From contig WLWT01000001.1 of the NCBI GenBank assembly GCA_012103455.1, forward strand, positions 124,001 through 188,000: DNA of 64,000 bases. The letters run 5' to 3'. Positions 34,935-44,227 of this stretch are shown here, piece by piece. The DNA is from Gammaproteobacteria bacterium. GTDB lineage: Bacteria; Pseudomonadota; Gammaproteobacteria; HK1. The notes under the pieces were generated by a model that saw nothing but the letters and a program-made list of their open reading frames with translations, had not been told where the DNA came from and did not search any database. Numbering within the stretch: position 1 is the first letter of the stretch; every line of letters begins with the position of its first letter. The translations under genes were made by a program, and so were the position numbers.

Positions 34935-36048
34935 TACCCATCACACTTCAAGATGCGAACATCGGTGCATTAATAATGTGAAACCTATCAGTGATTCTTT
35001 TTCTCAATAAAATCTTTCGTCTTCCAATGCGCTTGAAAAAATTCAAAGATGCTTCCCGAAAATCTATAAACTTCTCATAGTACCGATTATAAGTAACCGC
35101 TTCATGCATCATTTTCCAAAGTCGCTCAATTGGATTTAAATTCGGTGAATAGGGCGGCAAATAGTGTAATTTAATGTTTGAGTCCTTGGCATAAGACTGA
35201 ACGTCTTTGCTCTTATGATAAGCCGCATTATCCCAAATTACATGAATGTCTTTCTCTGGTGCATGCCGTTTGCGTAGAGATTTTAGAAAAGATTTAATGG
35301 TTTGCGCATTCACTCGCTCAACTTCAGTGTGGATTATTGTGTGACCATCCAAAGATACAGCACCAATGAAATTCAATCGTGTTTGACGAGCCGTTGTGGC
35401 AATACTTTTTCGAGTGCCTCTTAAAATCCATCCACAGGCCAACCGCGTTTGATACTGCGGATGAAAACTGTCCGAGAAATAGATTAAACCCTTGTTTTTT
35501 AGGGTCTTTCGAAAGATGTTCATAGTCTTTGACAAACGCTTTTTGCGCCTGTGCGTTTGCTTTCGCTGGCACTGCATGAGGCTTCTTATGGCAGAAATTA
35601 TTGCGATGCAGCCATTTTGTCATGCCGCTTACACTGTAAACCTTACCAAAATTCAACTTCACATAAGTGCAAATGTCCTTAACATAAGGATAAGTCATTC
35701 CTTCTACGTGTTTAACGAGCTTTGCTGTTTCATTCTCGTCTAAATCACTTTTGCTGCCCCCGTTTTCGGGCTTCAGCTTAGCTTTAGAAAAATAATCATC
35801 GACATGGCGTCTAATAGTCTCATCATCTAAAAGCAAAATCCTAGAAATTTCTGAATAACTATAACCCTCATCAAAAGCTAAAACAGCTTTTATTCGGTCT
35901 CGAATACGCCCATCTCTCTCTTTACGATGAGATTTTATGAGTTCATCGCGCTCGCTCGGTGTTAAATGATTGTTCATAAGCTTATTTTGACCATAATCAG
36001 CTAGCTAATATAAGTATTCTATATTCGCATTTTCAATGGCGATGGGTA
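34935..36048 (-). mobile_element. second type of IS630-family element
   Basis: 1114 bp with inverted ends TACCCATCACACTTCAAGAT / TACCCATCGCCATTGAAAAT, flanked by TA at both sides (34933-34934, 36049-36050). The sequence is unrelated to the four-copy IS630 elsewhere in the window, except at family level. Confidence 0.8.
34948..35977 (-). pseudogene. IS630-family transposase in two frames
   Basis: The first frame (35977 to about 35490) encodes the helix-turn-helix half (SEISRILLLDDETIRRHVDD). The second (about 35510 to 34948) encodes the DDE half, with VIWDNAAYHKS (Asp) and YLPPYSPNLNPIERLWK (Glu). The change of frame occurs at CCCTAAAAAACAAG near 35505: with five instead of six A residues the protein reads on as DPKNKGLIYFSDSFH. 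It could be a dead copy or rely on slippage at the A run. The first Asp region is FIGAVSLDG or ISDS-like, depending on the alignment. Confidence 0.8.
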
Positions 36049-36078
36049 TAGATGTAGTGAATTTGATTGTAAAACAAT

Positions 36079-36183
36079 AAGGAAGCACCGCGCGCAGAAC
36101 CGCATTGTATAGGTCGCACATGAGGACTCTAGCACGGCGCTGACGCCGCAATCGCGGAACAAGTGCATTTTTTAAAGGTGCTC
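36079..36183 (+). repeat. MITE1 copy g, 5' truncated
   Basis: Starts inside the element at AAGGAAGCACCGCGCGCAG and ends TTTTTTAAAGGTGCTC. The left third is missing at the boundary with IS630-flanking DNA. Confidence 0.8.
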
Positions 36184-36539
36184 TCAAACTAAGCCCGGGA
36201 AATGGCTAGATAAAACGACCAACACAGGCGGCAGAAGGGCTGTAGCAGCCTCTTGACCCTCCGGTATCAGCTACCTCACCACTGCACGGTAACGCGGACG
36301 CCGTCCACGGTGCGGATGTTAACCGTGCCCGGATCTTTGCGCCCGGGCAACTCATCCAGGCGATGATGTGGTTTTACAATTCGATGCCGGGGGCGGGGCG
36401 TCACTGCCCGCTCACTCCAGATATCACGGTTTGCCGGCCAGGCCGATGAAAGAGCGGGCCAGTTGGGGGTTTAACGCTTTCGCCCGCTCACGAGCCCTCT
36501 AAAGAGATAAACGAACAATAGAGGTTAACGAAGGACTGC
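36184..36539. other. leader region before the Wadjet operon
   Basis: About 350 bp with no convincing gene. It must contain the jetA promoter; AAAGAGATAAACGAACAATAG precedes the GAAGGA ribosome binding site of jetA. GC-rich relic coding sequence may be present around 36290-36420, but I cannot assign it. Confidence 0.4.
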
Positions 36540-38000
36540 ATGAGTTTTCTTGAGACTTTCGCCCGCCTGCGCCGCCTGCACCATGAGCAGGCAGCGTGGA
36601 AGCTGCTGCGCGCGGATAACGCCCCCCTCATCTTGGCCTTTGTCGATGATCTGTTCAAAGAATCATCGGAGATATCTTTTGGTCAGGCCAAGACGGCGCT
36701 GGAAGCGGAGTTGGAACAGGGCCGCGAGCAAGGACTTTGGGATACGCAAGAGAGCGCTGCGGGGTACCTGCGCCGCTGGATTCAGGCCGGCTGGCTGCGG
36801 GAACTCGATGACGCTTTGAGCATGACCGATGCTTGCGAAGTGGCGCTTCGTTTCTGCCGCCGTCTCGACGAGCGCGACACCCATTCAACTGCCTCGCACC
36901 TGCGGGTGGTACGTGAAGCGGTGCGCGATCTGGCGGCGGCGCTCAGCCCCGACGCAGCTGCCAGGACCGCTATCTTGCAGGCGCGGCAAGCGGAACTCAC
37001 CCGCGAACTCGACCAGTTGAAGGCGGGCGTGGTGCGCGCGCTGCCGGTGCAGGAACAGCGCGAGCGCGTACGCGAGGTCTACCAACTCGCCTCCGTTCTC
37101 AATGCCGATTTTCGCCGTATAGAAGATGAGATAAGGAAGCTGGACCAAGCGCTGCGGGTGCAGATGGTGCAGGCGGACGCCAGCAGGGGCGATGTCCTGA
37201 GCGGCCTGCTGGAGCAAGAACATCTGCTCGCCGAAAGCGATGCCGGACGTGCTTTCCAGGGCTTCTTCGACTTGCTGATGGATGACAACCGCACCGCGGA
37301 GTTGCGCGAGCAACTGCGGTTCATCCTAAGCTGCGATGCCGCCACTCATTTGTCATCCGGGCAACAGCAGTTCTTGAACCGGCTTATGCGCGAACTCGGC
37401 CGTGAGAGCGATCGGGTGTTTCAGGTGAGAAGACGCACCGAAGAAGGCTTGCGTAGTTTCGTTGAAAGCGGCGCCCTCAACGAGAGCCGGGCGGTTGACC
37501 GTTTGCTGCATGAGTTGGAACAAGCCGCCGTGCATCTGCGCGAGCGGGAGGTCAATCTCAGAACCGAGCTGGATGTGGTGCTGCCCACCGGCAGTGTTCA
37601 GATAGGCTCCATTCAACGCATGCGCTTGCAAGCGCCCGGTGAGCCGATCAATCCTCGAGACATCGAGCCGGTGGACAATGAGCGCGAACCCAGCGGCACT
37701 ATGATGGAGCATCTGCACACGGTCCGGCTGACCGAGCTGGCGGGGCATATACGCGGTATCTTGCAACGTACCGGCCCTCTTACCGTTGCCGGGCTCGTGC
37801 GGGAAAAACCGATAGCGCTGGGGCTGGAAGAGTTGGTCGCGCACCTTAGAATCGCCAAGGCAATCGGGGCGACCGAGTTGGAGGGCAGTGAAAAAGTCAC
37901 CGTTACCGATCGGCATGGCCAAACCGTGCTCGCGACCATCCCGCGTATGATGTTGCACGCTGGGCTGTTCCCGGAACGGTTGGATGAGTTGCCGCTGTGA
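36540..38000 (+). CDS. jetA: JetA, kleisin-like subunit of type I Wadjet
   Basis: A 486-residue DUF3375 protein opening MSFLETFARLRRLHHEQAAW, the typical JetA start, mostly helical and heavily charged, with winged-helix ends. In Wadjet (MksBEFG-related) JetA is the kleisin that closes the ring of the SMC-like JetC dimer and recruits JetB. First gene of a four-gene operon at the edge of the DUF262-HEPN module; it starts with GAAGGA nine bases before the ATG. No frameshift. The complex protects against small closed circular DNA such as plasmids. Confidence 0.93.
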   Translation: MSFLETFARLRRLHHEQAAWKLLRADNAPLILAFVDDLFKESSEISFGQAKTALEAELEQGREQGLWDTQESAAGYLRRWIQAGWLRELDDALSMTDACEVALRFCRRLDERDTHSTASHLRVVREAVRDLAAALSPDAAARTAILQARQAELTRELDQLKAGVVRALPVQEQRERVREVYQLASVLNADFRRIEDEIRKLDQALRVQMVQADASRGDVLSGLLEQEHLLAESDAGRAFQGFFDLLMDDNRTAELREQLRFILSCDAATHLSSGQQQFLNRLMRELGRESDRVFQVRRRTEEGLRSFVESGALNESRAVDRLLHELEQAAVHLREREVNLRTELDVVLPTGSVQIGSIQRMRLQAPGEPINPRDIEPVDNEREPSGTMMEHLHTVRLTELAGHIRGILQRTGPLTVAGLVREKPIALGLEELVAHLRIAKAIGATELEGSEKVTVTDRHGQTVLATIPRMMLHAGLFPERLDELPL

Positions 38001-38053
38001 GTCCATTCCTGTGAGTTCACCTCCTTATGAGTCCACCCCTGCGGAGCCCTCCG

Positions 38054-38902
38054 ATGAACCCACGCGATGAGCTGACTGCTCAAGAGGACGGTGGCGCGCC
38101 GGCGCTATTCGATGCGCTGCGCGGCGGTGAGGGCGAGGACTGCACGCCGCTTGCCACGCAAGAGGCGGCGAAGGATGACAAGGCGGATGGCGCACCACCG
38201 CCGCACGCTGGCCGGCTAGCACCCGATGCCAGAAGAGCGCTGGTCGTGCTGCTCAAGCAAGGGCTTATCCTGGCATCGGAGAAACGGCTGTTGTACGAAT
38301 CCTTGTGCCGTTACCGCAAACCGATCGACGCCCACCTAGCGGACATGTATTTGCGCATGCTCATTGATGAGCGGGCGGGCTTGGCGCTGATTTTGCAGCA
38401 CTCGGCCGATGATGGGGTGAGCGACGATAGGGTGAGCGATGATAGGGTAAACGATAATACTGGCGATGATGAGGCAGAGGACTTCTGCGCGCTCATCACC
38501 CGGCGGCCACTGTCTTTATACGACACGCTGCTATTACTGGTGCTCAGAAAACACTATCAAGAAAGACAAACCGACGGTGCCAACATCGTGCACATAGACG
38601 TGGAGCATATCGAAGCCCGCTTGAGCCCGTTTCTGCCGTTGACCACTAGCAGCCGTAATGAGCGGAAGCGGCTGTCCGGCGCGCTGGGTAAGATGGTCGA
38701 ACGCAAACTACTGGCCCGTGTTCGCGGGGACGATGAACGTTTTAAAATAACCCCTGTTATCACCTACGTGGTCAATGCACCGGCGCTAGAGCATTGGTTA
38801 ACCCAATACGAGCAATTGCTCGAAGCAAGCGGCCCAGATGATGGCCCCTCGGGCGATGTTCATCCGGGCACTGGTAGTGCGGACGATGGCCAAGAAGCCT
38901 GA
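38054..38902 (+). CDS. jetB: JetB, KITE-like subunit of type I Wadjet
   Basis: A 282-residue DUF4194 protein (from ATG 38054; an alternative ATG is at 38027). The N-terminal 60 residues are acidic and low-complexity. The conserved part begins around ARRALVVLLKQGLILASEKR and continues with winged-helix modules (SLYDTLLLLVLRKHYQERQ; RKRLSGALGKMVERKLLARV). Inside is a small imperfect repeat, DDGVSDDRVSDDRVNDN (about residues 120-136), from a 15-bp repeat in the DNA. KITE-type proteins dimerise on the kleisin. Its 3' end overlaps jetC by 17 bases. Confidence 0.92.
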   Translation: MNPRDELTAQEDGGAPALFDALRGGEGEDCTPLATQEAAKDDKADGAPPPHAGRLAPDARRALVVLLKQGLILASEKRLLYESLCRYRKPIDAHLADMYLRMLIDERAGLALILQHSADDGVSDDRVSDDRVNDNTGDDEAEDFCALITRRPLSLYDTLLLLVLRKHYQERQTDGANIVHIDVEHIEARLSPFLPLTTSSRNERKRLSGALGKMVERKLLARVRGDDERFKITPVITYVVNAPALEHWLTQYEQLLEASGPDDGPSGDVHPGTGSADDGQEA

Positions 38903-41900
38903 AACCACCACCGGCTTATTCCCCTCGGGGCAAATCCGGTTAAGGCAATTGTCGGTATATAACTGGGGTTCTTTTCAAGGTGTGCACACAGCGCCCATCG
39001 ACCCTGAAGGCACCCTCATCACCGGTGACAACGGCTCCGGCAAATCGACCCTGGTCGATGGTTTGATGGCGCTGCTACAGCCGGCGGGACGGGCGACGTT
39101 CAATGTCGCCGCCGCTCAAGGCGACCGCCATGATCGCACGTTGATGTCATACATTCGCGGTCATTTCGGCTCCGAGCGCGATGGCCTGGATACCCGCGCC
39201 AAAGCCAAGCGGGAGGGGGCCACTGCAAGTGCGCTCAGGGCTTATTATCTGGCCGATGACGGACGGCAAATCACTCTGGCCGCGGTGTTCTGGACCACCG
39301 CGCCGTCAAACGCCATCAGCGATCTCAAACGCCATTACTTGGTGGCCAAACGCGATATGACGTTAACGGAGTTATTAAAAGCGTTCGGCGATGGCGATAC
39401 ACGGGCACTCAAAGCTTATTTACGGGACGACGCATCGGTTTGCTCATGCGACGATCGTTTTCGCGATTACCAGGAAACCTACCAACGGCTTTTGCACATC
39501 GAGAACCGCAACGCACCGGCGCTGCTGGCCCGTGCTCTTGGCCTTAAAAAAATCGATGATCTGACATTGCTTATCCGTGAGCTGGTGCTGGAACCTAGTG
39601 CCGTGCGGGAGGACGCGCGCAAAGCGGTTAATGAATTCGCCGATCTGCATGCTATTCACAATCAGCTAGCCGACGCTAGAGCGCAACAAACGGCCCTAAA
39701 AGAACTACCGAAGATAGATACCGCCTGGCGCACGGCCCGCACCAAAGCCGCCGAACTCATGGCTGAAGGGGCCGGATTGTCCGCTTACTTCGGCGAGCAA
39801 TCGGCGCTTCTTTGGCGGCGAAAAATCGATCGTTTAGCAGCGCAACTGGCCAAAGTGCAGATGATGCTCGGTAAGCGCGAGGAGCGCATAAACGATGCCA
39901 AAGAGGAAGTGGAAGCCCGCCATGCAGATTATGTGCGGGTGGGCGGCGATCGCATAGAAACGCTGCGCAAGGAGCTGGAGGCAGCGAAAGCGCGCTTTAC
40001 CGCAGTCAACGGGCGGGCGTCCAAGTACCAAAGCGCGGCGCGCGCGCTCGAGTTGGATCCTTCCTTGGATATAGCGACCTTCGAGCACAACCGGAAACTG
40101 GCTAAACACCACATAGAACAATTCGCCGCGCAACAAGAGCAAGCCCGAAGCGATTTCGGCGCCGCCTCGGGCCGCTACGGCAATATTCAAAATACCTTGC
40201 GTGACTATCAGCGCGAACACGAAGAGATAAGCAAACGCCCCGGCTCGGCCATCGACCCTCGCCAGCAACACTTGCGCGACGAGATGGCCGAGACGCTCGG
40301 CATTGCCCGCGATGAGTTGGTGTTCATCGGTGAACTGGTGGAAGTGAACGATGAACACCATATATGGCAAGGGGCTATAGAAAGAGCGCTGGGCGGACTT
40401 CGCACTACGCTGGCGGTACCGGGCGAGCATTATTCCAAAGTGACCCATTGGTTAAATGCCCGCCACACCGGCTTGCATGTGCGCGCGCAAGTGACCGCCG
40501 CCGTCAAAGGCGTGGCGCCTTTTCTAGAGCGCGGTTTTTTACGCAAACTCAAGTGGCGCCAGCATCGATACCGCGAGTGGGTCAAACATCACTTGGCGCG
40601 CTTCGATCTGCATTGCGTGGCGGATACCAAAGCACTCGATCAGACGCCTTTTTCCATGACCCGCGCAGGATTGATTCACCGCGAGCAAGGCCGCTTTGAA
40701 AAACGCGACTTAAGCAAGATAGATGATCGCCGCGATTGGTGTTTGGGTTTTTCCAATGCCACCCGGCTGGCCTTATTGGCCACCGATATCAAGATGACGC
40801 AAGCGGCTCTCGAGGAGGCTATGGCCACGGTACAGACCTGCCGGCACGCCATGGATAGTCTGGCCACTCAACTGCGCCAGTGGGAACGTATAGACGAGAG
40901 CCCATGGAATGAGATCAACGCGCCTTATTGGGAGCAACGTTGCGCTCGACTGCGCGCGGACATCGCCGCTCTTGAAACGGCGCACAGCAGCGCGGCCCAG
41001 GCGCTGGCCCGCTGGGAAGCGGCGAAACAAAAACTGGCCACCGCGGAAGAACGCTTGCAACGGGTGCGGCGCCTACAGTGGAAAACGCAAAGCGATCATG
41101 AGCAGGCACTACAAGCACTCGGTAAGGCGGAAGACGCCGCGGCGAACGGTTTGGATGACGCCGTACGGGAGCGTTTACACAAACGGATCGGCGAGCTGAG
41201 CAGCGCCTCTGTTGAGCATGTTACCGAACTTGAACATCATCACCGCCAACGCATTCATGGCGAGCGGGAAAAAGCGGCGCAACGCCAAACATCAGCCGGC
41301 AACGCCTCTATTGCCATCATCAGCCGATTCCGCGCGCGCTGGGAGCTGATCGCGGGCGAGTGGGCCGCCGATCTGCCGAGCGTACCACAGTACTTGGATT
41401 ATTTAAGCAAGCTCGAAAAAGAGGGTTTACCGGCACTCGTCGAGCAATTCACCGAGCGGCTCAACCGTCACGCCACCCAATCACTGGCGGCGCTGAGGGA
41501 GAAAATAGAATCGGAGCGCGACGCTATCCGCGAGCGCATCGGCGTTATCAATGCCGTGTTGTCACGCACCGAGTTTCGCGATGGCAGCTTCTTGCGCCTA
41601 CTCAGTAACAAAGAGCAGTTTCCCCATGTCCGGCATTTTGAACAACAACTGCGGATAGTCTTCGAGCAAGCCACATCGGGCCATGATCCGGAGGCGCGTT
41701 TTAGTCAACTGCGAAAAGTCATCGCCCTATTGGAAAAAGCCAGCACTCCGGCCACCGCCCATACGCTGGAGAGCTTGCGCCTGCTCGATCCCCGTTATCA
41801 GATGACTTTTTTGGCCGAAGAGATCAACCGTGATGATGACTCCTCGCGCGATATCATGACGTCATCTAGCGGCAAGTCGGGCGGAGAAAAAGAAGCTTTC

Positions 41901-42269
41901 GCCGGCACCATAGTCGCCGCCAGCTTAGCTTATGTGCTCACGCCGGATGGCGCGGATAAACCGATCTACTGCACGGTATTTTTAGATGAGGCGTTCTCCA
42001 ACACAGCCGAAGCTGTGAGCCGGCGGGTGCTGCGGGTGTTTCGCGAGTTAAACATCCACGTCAATTTGATTACGCCGTTCAAGAATCTAAACCTCGCCAG
42101 GGAATCGGCCCGCGCGCTCATCATCACCGAGCGGGATATGACCCGTCACGAAAGCCGATTGTGCGAAATCACCTGGGAGGAGCTAGACCAGCGCCAGGCC
42201 GAAGCGGTGGATTCCACCATCACCATGCAAGCCGAAGCCCTAGGCATTGAATTGGCAACCCACCCGTGA
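38886..42269 (+). CDS. jetC: JetC, SMC-like ATPase of type I Wadjet
   Basis: A 1127-residue SMC/MukB-like ATPase from ATG 38886. Walker A GDNGSGKST (about residues 47-55) is near the N-terminus. Long coiled-coil arms with an intervening hinge region fill 330-950. The ABC signature SGKSGGEKEAFAG (about 995-1007) and Walker B YCTVFLDEAFSNT (about 1030-1042) lie at the end. All ATPase motifs are intact. It powers loop extrusion on DNA, by which Wadjet recognises small circles. The overlap with jetB and four-base overlap with jetD indicate tight coupling. Confidence 0.95.
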   Translation: MAKKPETTTGLFPSGQIRLRQLSVYNWGSFQGVHTAPIDPEGTLITGDNGSGKSTLVDGLMALLQPAGRATFNVAAAQGDRHDRTLMSYIRGHFGSERDGLDTRAKAKREGATASALRAYYLADDGRQITLAAVFWTTAPSNAISDLKRHYLVAKRDMTLTELLKAFGDGDTRALKAYLRDDASVCSCDDRFRDYQETYQRLLHIENRNAPALLARALGLKKIDDLTLLIRELVLEPSAVREDARKAVNEFADLHAIHNQLADARAQQTALKELPKIDTAWRTARTKAAELMAEGAGLSAYFGEQSALLWRRKIDRLAAQLAKVQMMLGKREERINDAKEEVEARHADYVRVGGDRIETLRKELEAAKARFTAVNGRASKYQSAARALELDPSLDIATFEHNRKLAKHHIEQFAAQQEQARSDFGAASGRYGNIQNTLRDYQREHEEISKRPGSAIDPRQQHLRDEMAETLGIARDELVFIGELVEVNDEHHIWQGAIERALGGLRTTLAVPGEHYSKVTHWLNARHTGLHVRAQVTAAVKGVAPFLERGFLRKLKWRQHRYREWVKHHLARFDLHCVADTKALDQTPFSMTRAGLIHREQGRFEKRDLSKIDDRRDWCLGFSNATRLALLATDIKMTQAALEEAMATVQTCRHAMDSLATQLRQWERIDESPWNEINAPYWEQRCARLRADIAALETAHSSAAQALARWEAAKQKLATAEERLQRVRRLQWKTQSDHEQALQALGKAEDAAANGLDDAVRERLHKRIGELSSASVEHVTELEHHHRQRIHGEREKAAQRQTSAGNASIAIISRFRARWELIAGEWAADLPSVPQYLDYLSKLEKEGLPALVEQFTERLNRHATQSLAALREKIESERDAIRERIGVINAVLSRTEFRDGSFLRLLSNKEQFPHVRHFEQQLRIVFEQATSGHDPEARFSQLRKVIALLEKASTPATAHTLESLRLLDPRYQMTFLAEEINRDDDSSRDIMTSSSGKSGGEKEAFAGTIVAASLAYVLTPDGADKPIYCTVFLDEAFSNTAEAVSRRVLRVFRELNIHVNLITPFKNLNLARESARALIITERDMTRHESRLCEITWEELDQRQAEAVDSTITMQAEALGIELATHP

Positions 42270-43447
42270 CCTGGGGCAAGTTCCCGCATGATGTCGTAGC
42301 GACGCTGAAGAGCAGGGAATGGGACAACCAAGCCCATCTGCGCCAGCGCCTACTCAGGGAGCGTCCATTTCCCATTGAAATCAATCTGAGTCCGCCCAGC
42401 GGTACGGCTGCGCTGCATGATCTCACTCGCTTTCAACAATTCATCGAAGCTTGGCAGCGTTGGCCACGGCAGCAACAAGTGCACTATCAAAGGCGGCAAC
42501 TGCATAACATTGGCCAACACCATGTACCAGTTGCGCTCACCATTGCGTCGATGCAGGAATTGATAGAGAGCTTAGGCCCGGAGTGTGTAGAGCGAAGTCA
42601 GCATTGGGCACGCGCGATGAAACCTCTGTTAGCGCTGGACGGCGATCTTTATCCGGTGCTGGTGCGGCATCTTGCGGCCCTTGAAACTTTGACCGTGGAA
42701 GATGCGCAAACCCTAGCCGCATTGCTGCCGCAACTCAAACCGGGGATGGGGCAAAACCGATACTTAAGAGCCCTGCCCATTCAAGGTATCGATACCAAGT
42801 TCATCGAGATTCACCAAACACTGATCAGCGGGCTATTGGATCAGTTACATGCTGGTGCAATATCGGCAGCGGGCGGTTTGCCGTCATGGTTGGGGTGCCG
42901 CGTCAATCCTTCCGGTTGGCTATACGTGCGCTATCTTTGCGCGGCGCACCGTGAACGGCTAGGTGGCTTCAACATCCTGCGGCTGCCTACTCAGGAATTG
43001 CTGAGTACGGCACTTGCGGGCAAACGTATTTTGATCGTTGAAAACCTGCAATCGGGTCTCGCATTGCCGGAATTGGCAGACACCACGGCGGTTTGCGGCG
43101 GTGGGCAAAATCTTCAGTGGACGCAAGCCTCGTGGTTGCGGCAAAAAGAAGTGGCTTATTGGGGCGATATCGATACCTGGGGATTCAAGCTGTTGAGCGA
43201 TGCCCGCGTCAATATCGCACCGCTTCGATCATTGATGATGGATGACAATACATTACAGCGGTTCAAAAGCCGGACGGTTGCCGAGAAATCACCGTACGTT
43301 CAAACACCTGCAAATTTATTAGCACACGAGTCATCGACTTACAGCCGGCTATTTACGGAAAACGCAGAGGTTCTGCGCTTGGAGCAAGAGAGACTGGATG
43401 CGGATTACATCCACGACAATATTACCGAGTGGGCCGACACCACTTAG
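42266..43447 (+). CDS. jetD: JetD, TOPRIM nuclease of type I Wadjet
   Basis: A 393-residue protein with an N-terminal DUF3322 region (TWGKFPHDVVATLKSREW) and a C-terminal DUF2220 TOPRIM domain. Its conserved Glu is in ILIVENLQS (about 254-262) and the DxD in YWGDIDTWGF (about 297-306), the metal-binding pair expected for the Topo VI A-like nuclease. It cuts plasmid DNA once JetABC has enclosed it. GTG start overlapping the jetC stop (GTGA). The operon is complete and unbroken, despite the mobile elements next to it. Confidence 0.95.
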   Translation: MTWGKFPHDVVATLKSREWDNQAHLRQRLLRERPFPIEINLSPPSGTAALHDLTRFQQFIEAWQRWPRQQQVHYQRRQLHNIGQHHVPVALTIASMQELIESLGPECVERSQHWARAMKPLLALDGDLYPVLVRHLAALETLTVEDAQTLAALLPQLKPGMGQNRYLRALPIQGIDTKFIEIHQTLISGLLDQLHAGAISAAGGLPSWLGCRVNPSGWLYVRYLCAAHRERLGGFNILRLPTQELLSTALAGKRILIVENLQSGLALPELADTTAVCGGGQNLQWTQASWLRQKEVAYWGDIDTWGFKLLSDARVNIAPLRSLMMDDNTLQRFKSRTVAEKSPYVQTPANLLAHESSTYSRLFTENAEVLRLEQERLDADYIHDNITEWADTT

Positions 43448-43616
43448 TCACAATTTAGTCACAATAAAAAAGGACTTGGGCTCTGACGCGAAGCACTGCC
43501 CGGCCCGTGATTCTCAACTGTTCCTGAGCCACCTCTTTTCCCGACTGTCCTTGTTCCGCGCCTCTTTTCGGCCATGCTGTCTTTTATCAGCCATTGTGCC
43601 GTAGGGTGTGCAACCG

Positions 43617-44183
43617 ATGCCTATCGATAAATTCAAAATAGCGTTTATCGGCAGCCACGGTGTGGGCAAGACTACGCTGTGCTTCGGCTTAGCCGCCCGC
43701 CTCAAGAGCCGTGACCTATCGGTGGAAGTGGTGCATGAAGTGGCCAGGCGCTGCCCGCTGCCCATCAATGAAGAGACCACCGTGGAGGCGCAAGCCTGGA
43801 TCTTGCATACACAGATCGCCGAAGAGCTGCTGGCCAGCGTGCGCTATCCTATCGTCATTTGCGACCGGTCTGTGGTCGATAACTACGCTTATTTGAACTT
43901 GGCTCATGGCCCGTCGGCCCGCCTGGAGCGGGTCATGGAAGATTGGCTTGAAAGCTACGACAAACTGTTTTTGGTCCCTGTTGCCAGCGCGCCGCGGGCC
44001 GATGGCTTGCGGGCCACCGATCCCACTTTCCAGCAGCAGGTGGACATCCGCGTACGGCAGTTGTTAGCAGAGCGGGGCATCCTGTTTCACGACCTCGGCG
44101 CGGTGACGCGGGAACATTGGCTGGAACGATCGGTGGACCTCGTGCTGCAAGCACTGCAACCGCCGCAGCTCGATTTACTGTAA
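43617..44183 (+). CDS. NadR-like P-loop ATPase (AAA_28 type)
   Basis: A protein of about 188 residues with Walker A GSHGVGKTT near the N-terminus and VICDRSVVDNYAY in the middle (Asp-Arg as in nucleoside kinase-like P-loop proteins). It resembles the AAA_28/NadR kinase-like group. It begins with either ATG at 43608 or 43617. About 160 bases separate it from jetD, so it may be transcribed independently. A kinase acting on a nucleoside or cofactor is possible; the substrate is unknown. Confidence 0.75.
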   Translation: MPIDKFKIAFIGSHGVGKTTLCFGLAARLKSRDLSVEVVHEVARRCPLPINEETTVEAQAWILHTQIAEELLASVRYPIVICDRSVVDNYAYLNLAHGPSARLERVMEDWLESYDKLFLVPVASAPRADGLRATDPTFQQQVDIRVRQLLAERGILFHDLGAVTREHWLERSVDLVLQALQPPQLDLL

Positions 44184-44227
44184 AAGGCAACCGTCGGGAC
44201 TTTCGATGCGTGCCGCCACAACTCGGG

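Noticed and set aside
36005..36187. Small ORFs within MITE1 copies (for example RAPLKNALVPRLRRQ)
   Set aside because: The same frame appears only because the repeat is conserved as DNA; it runs through the terminal inverted repeats and differs in stops between copies.
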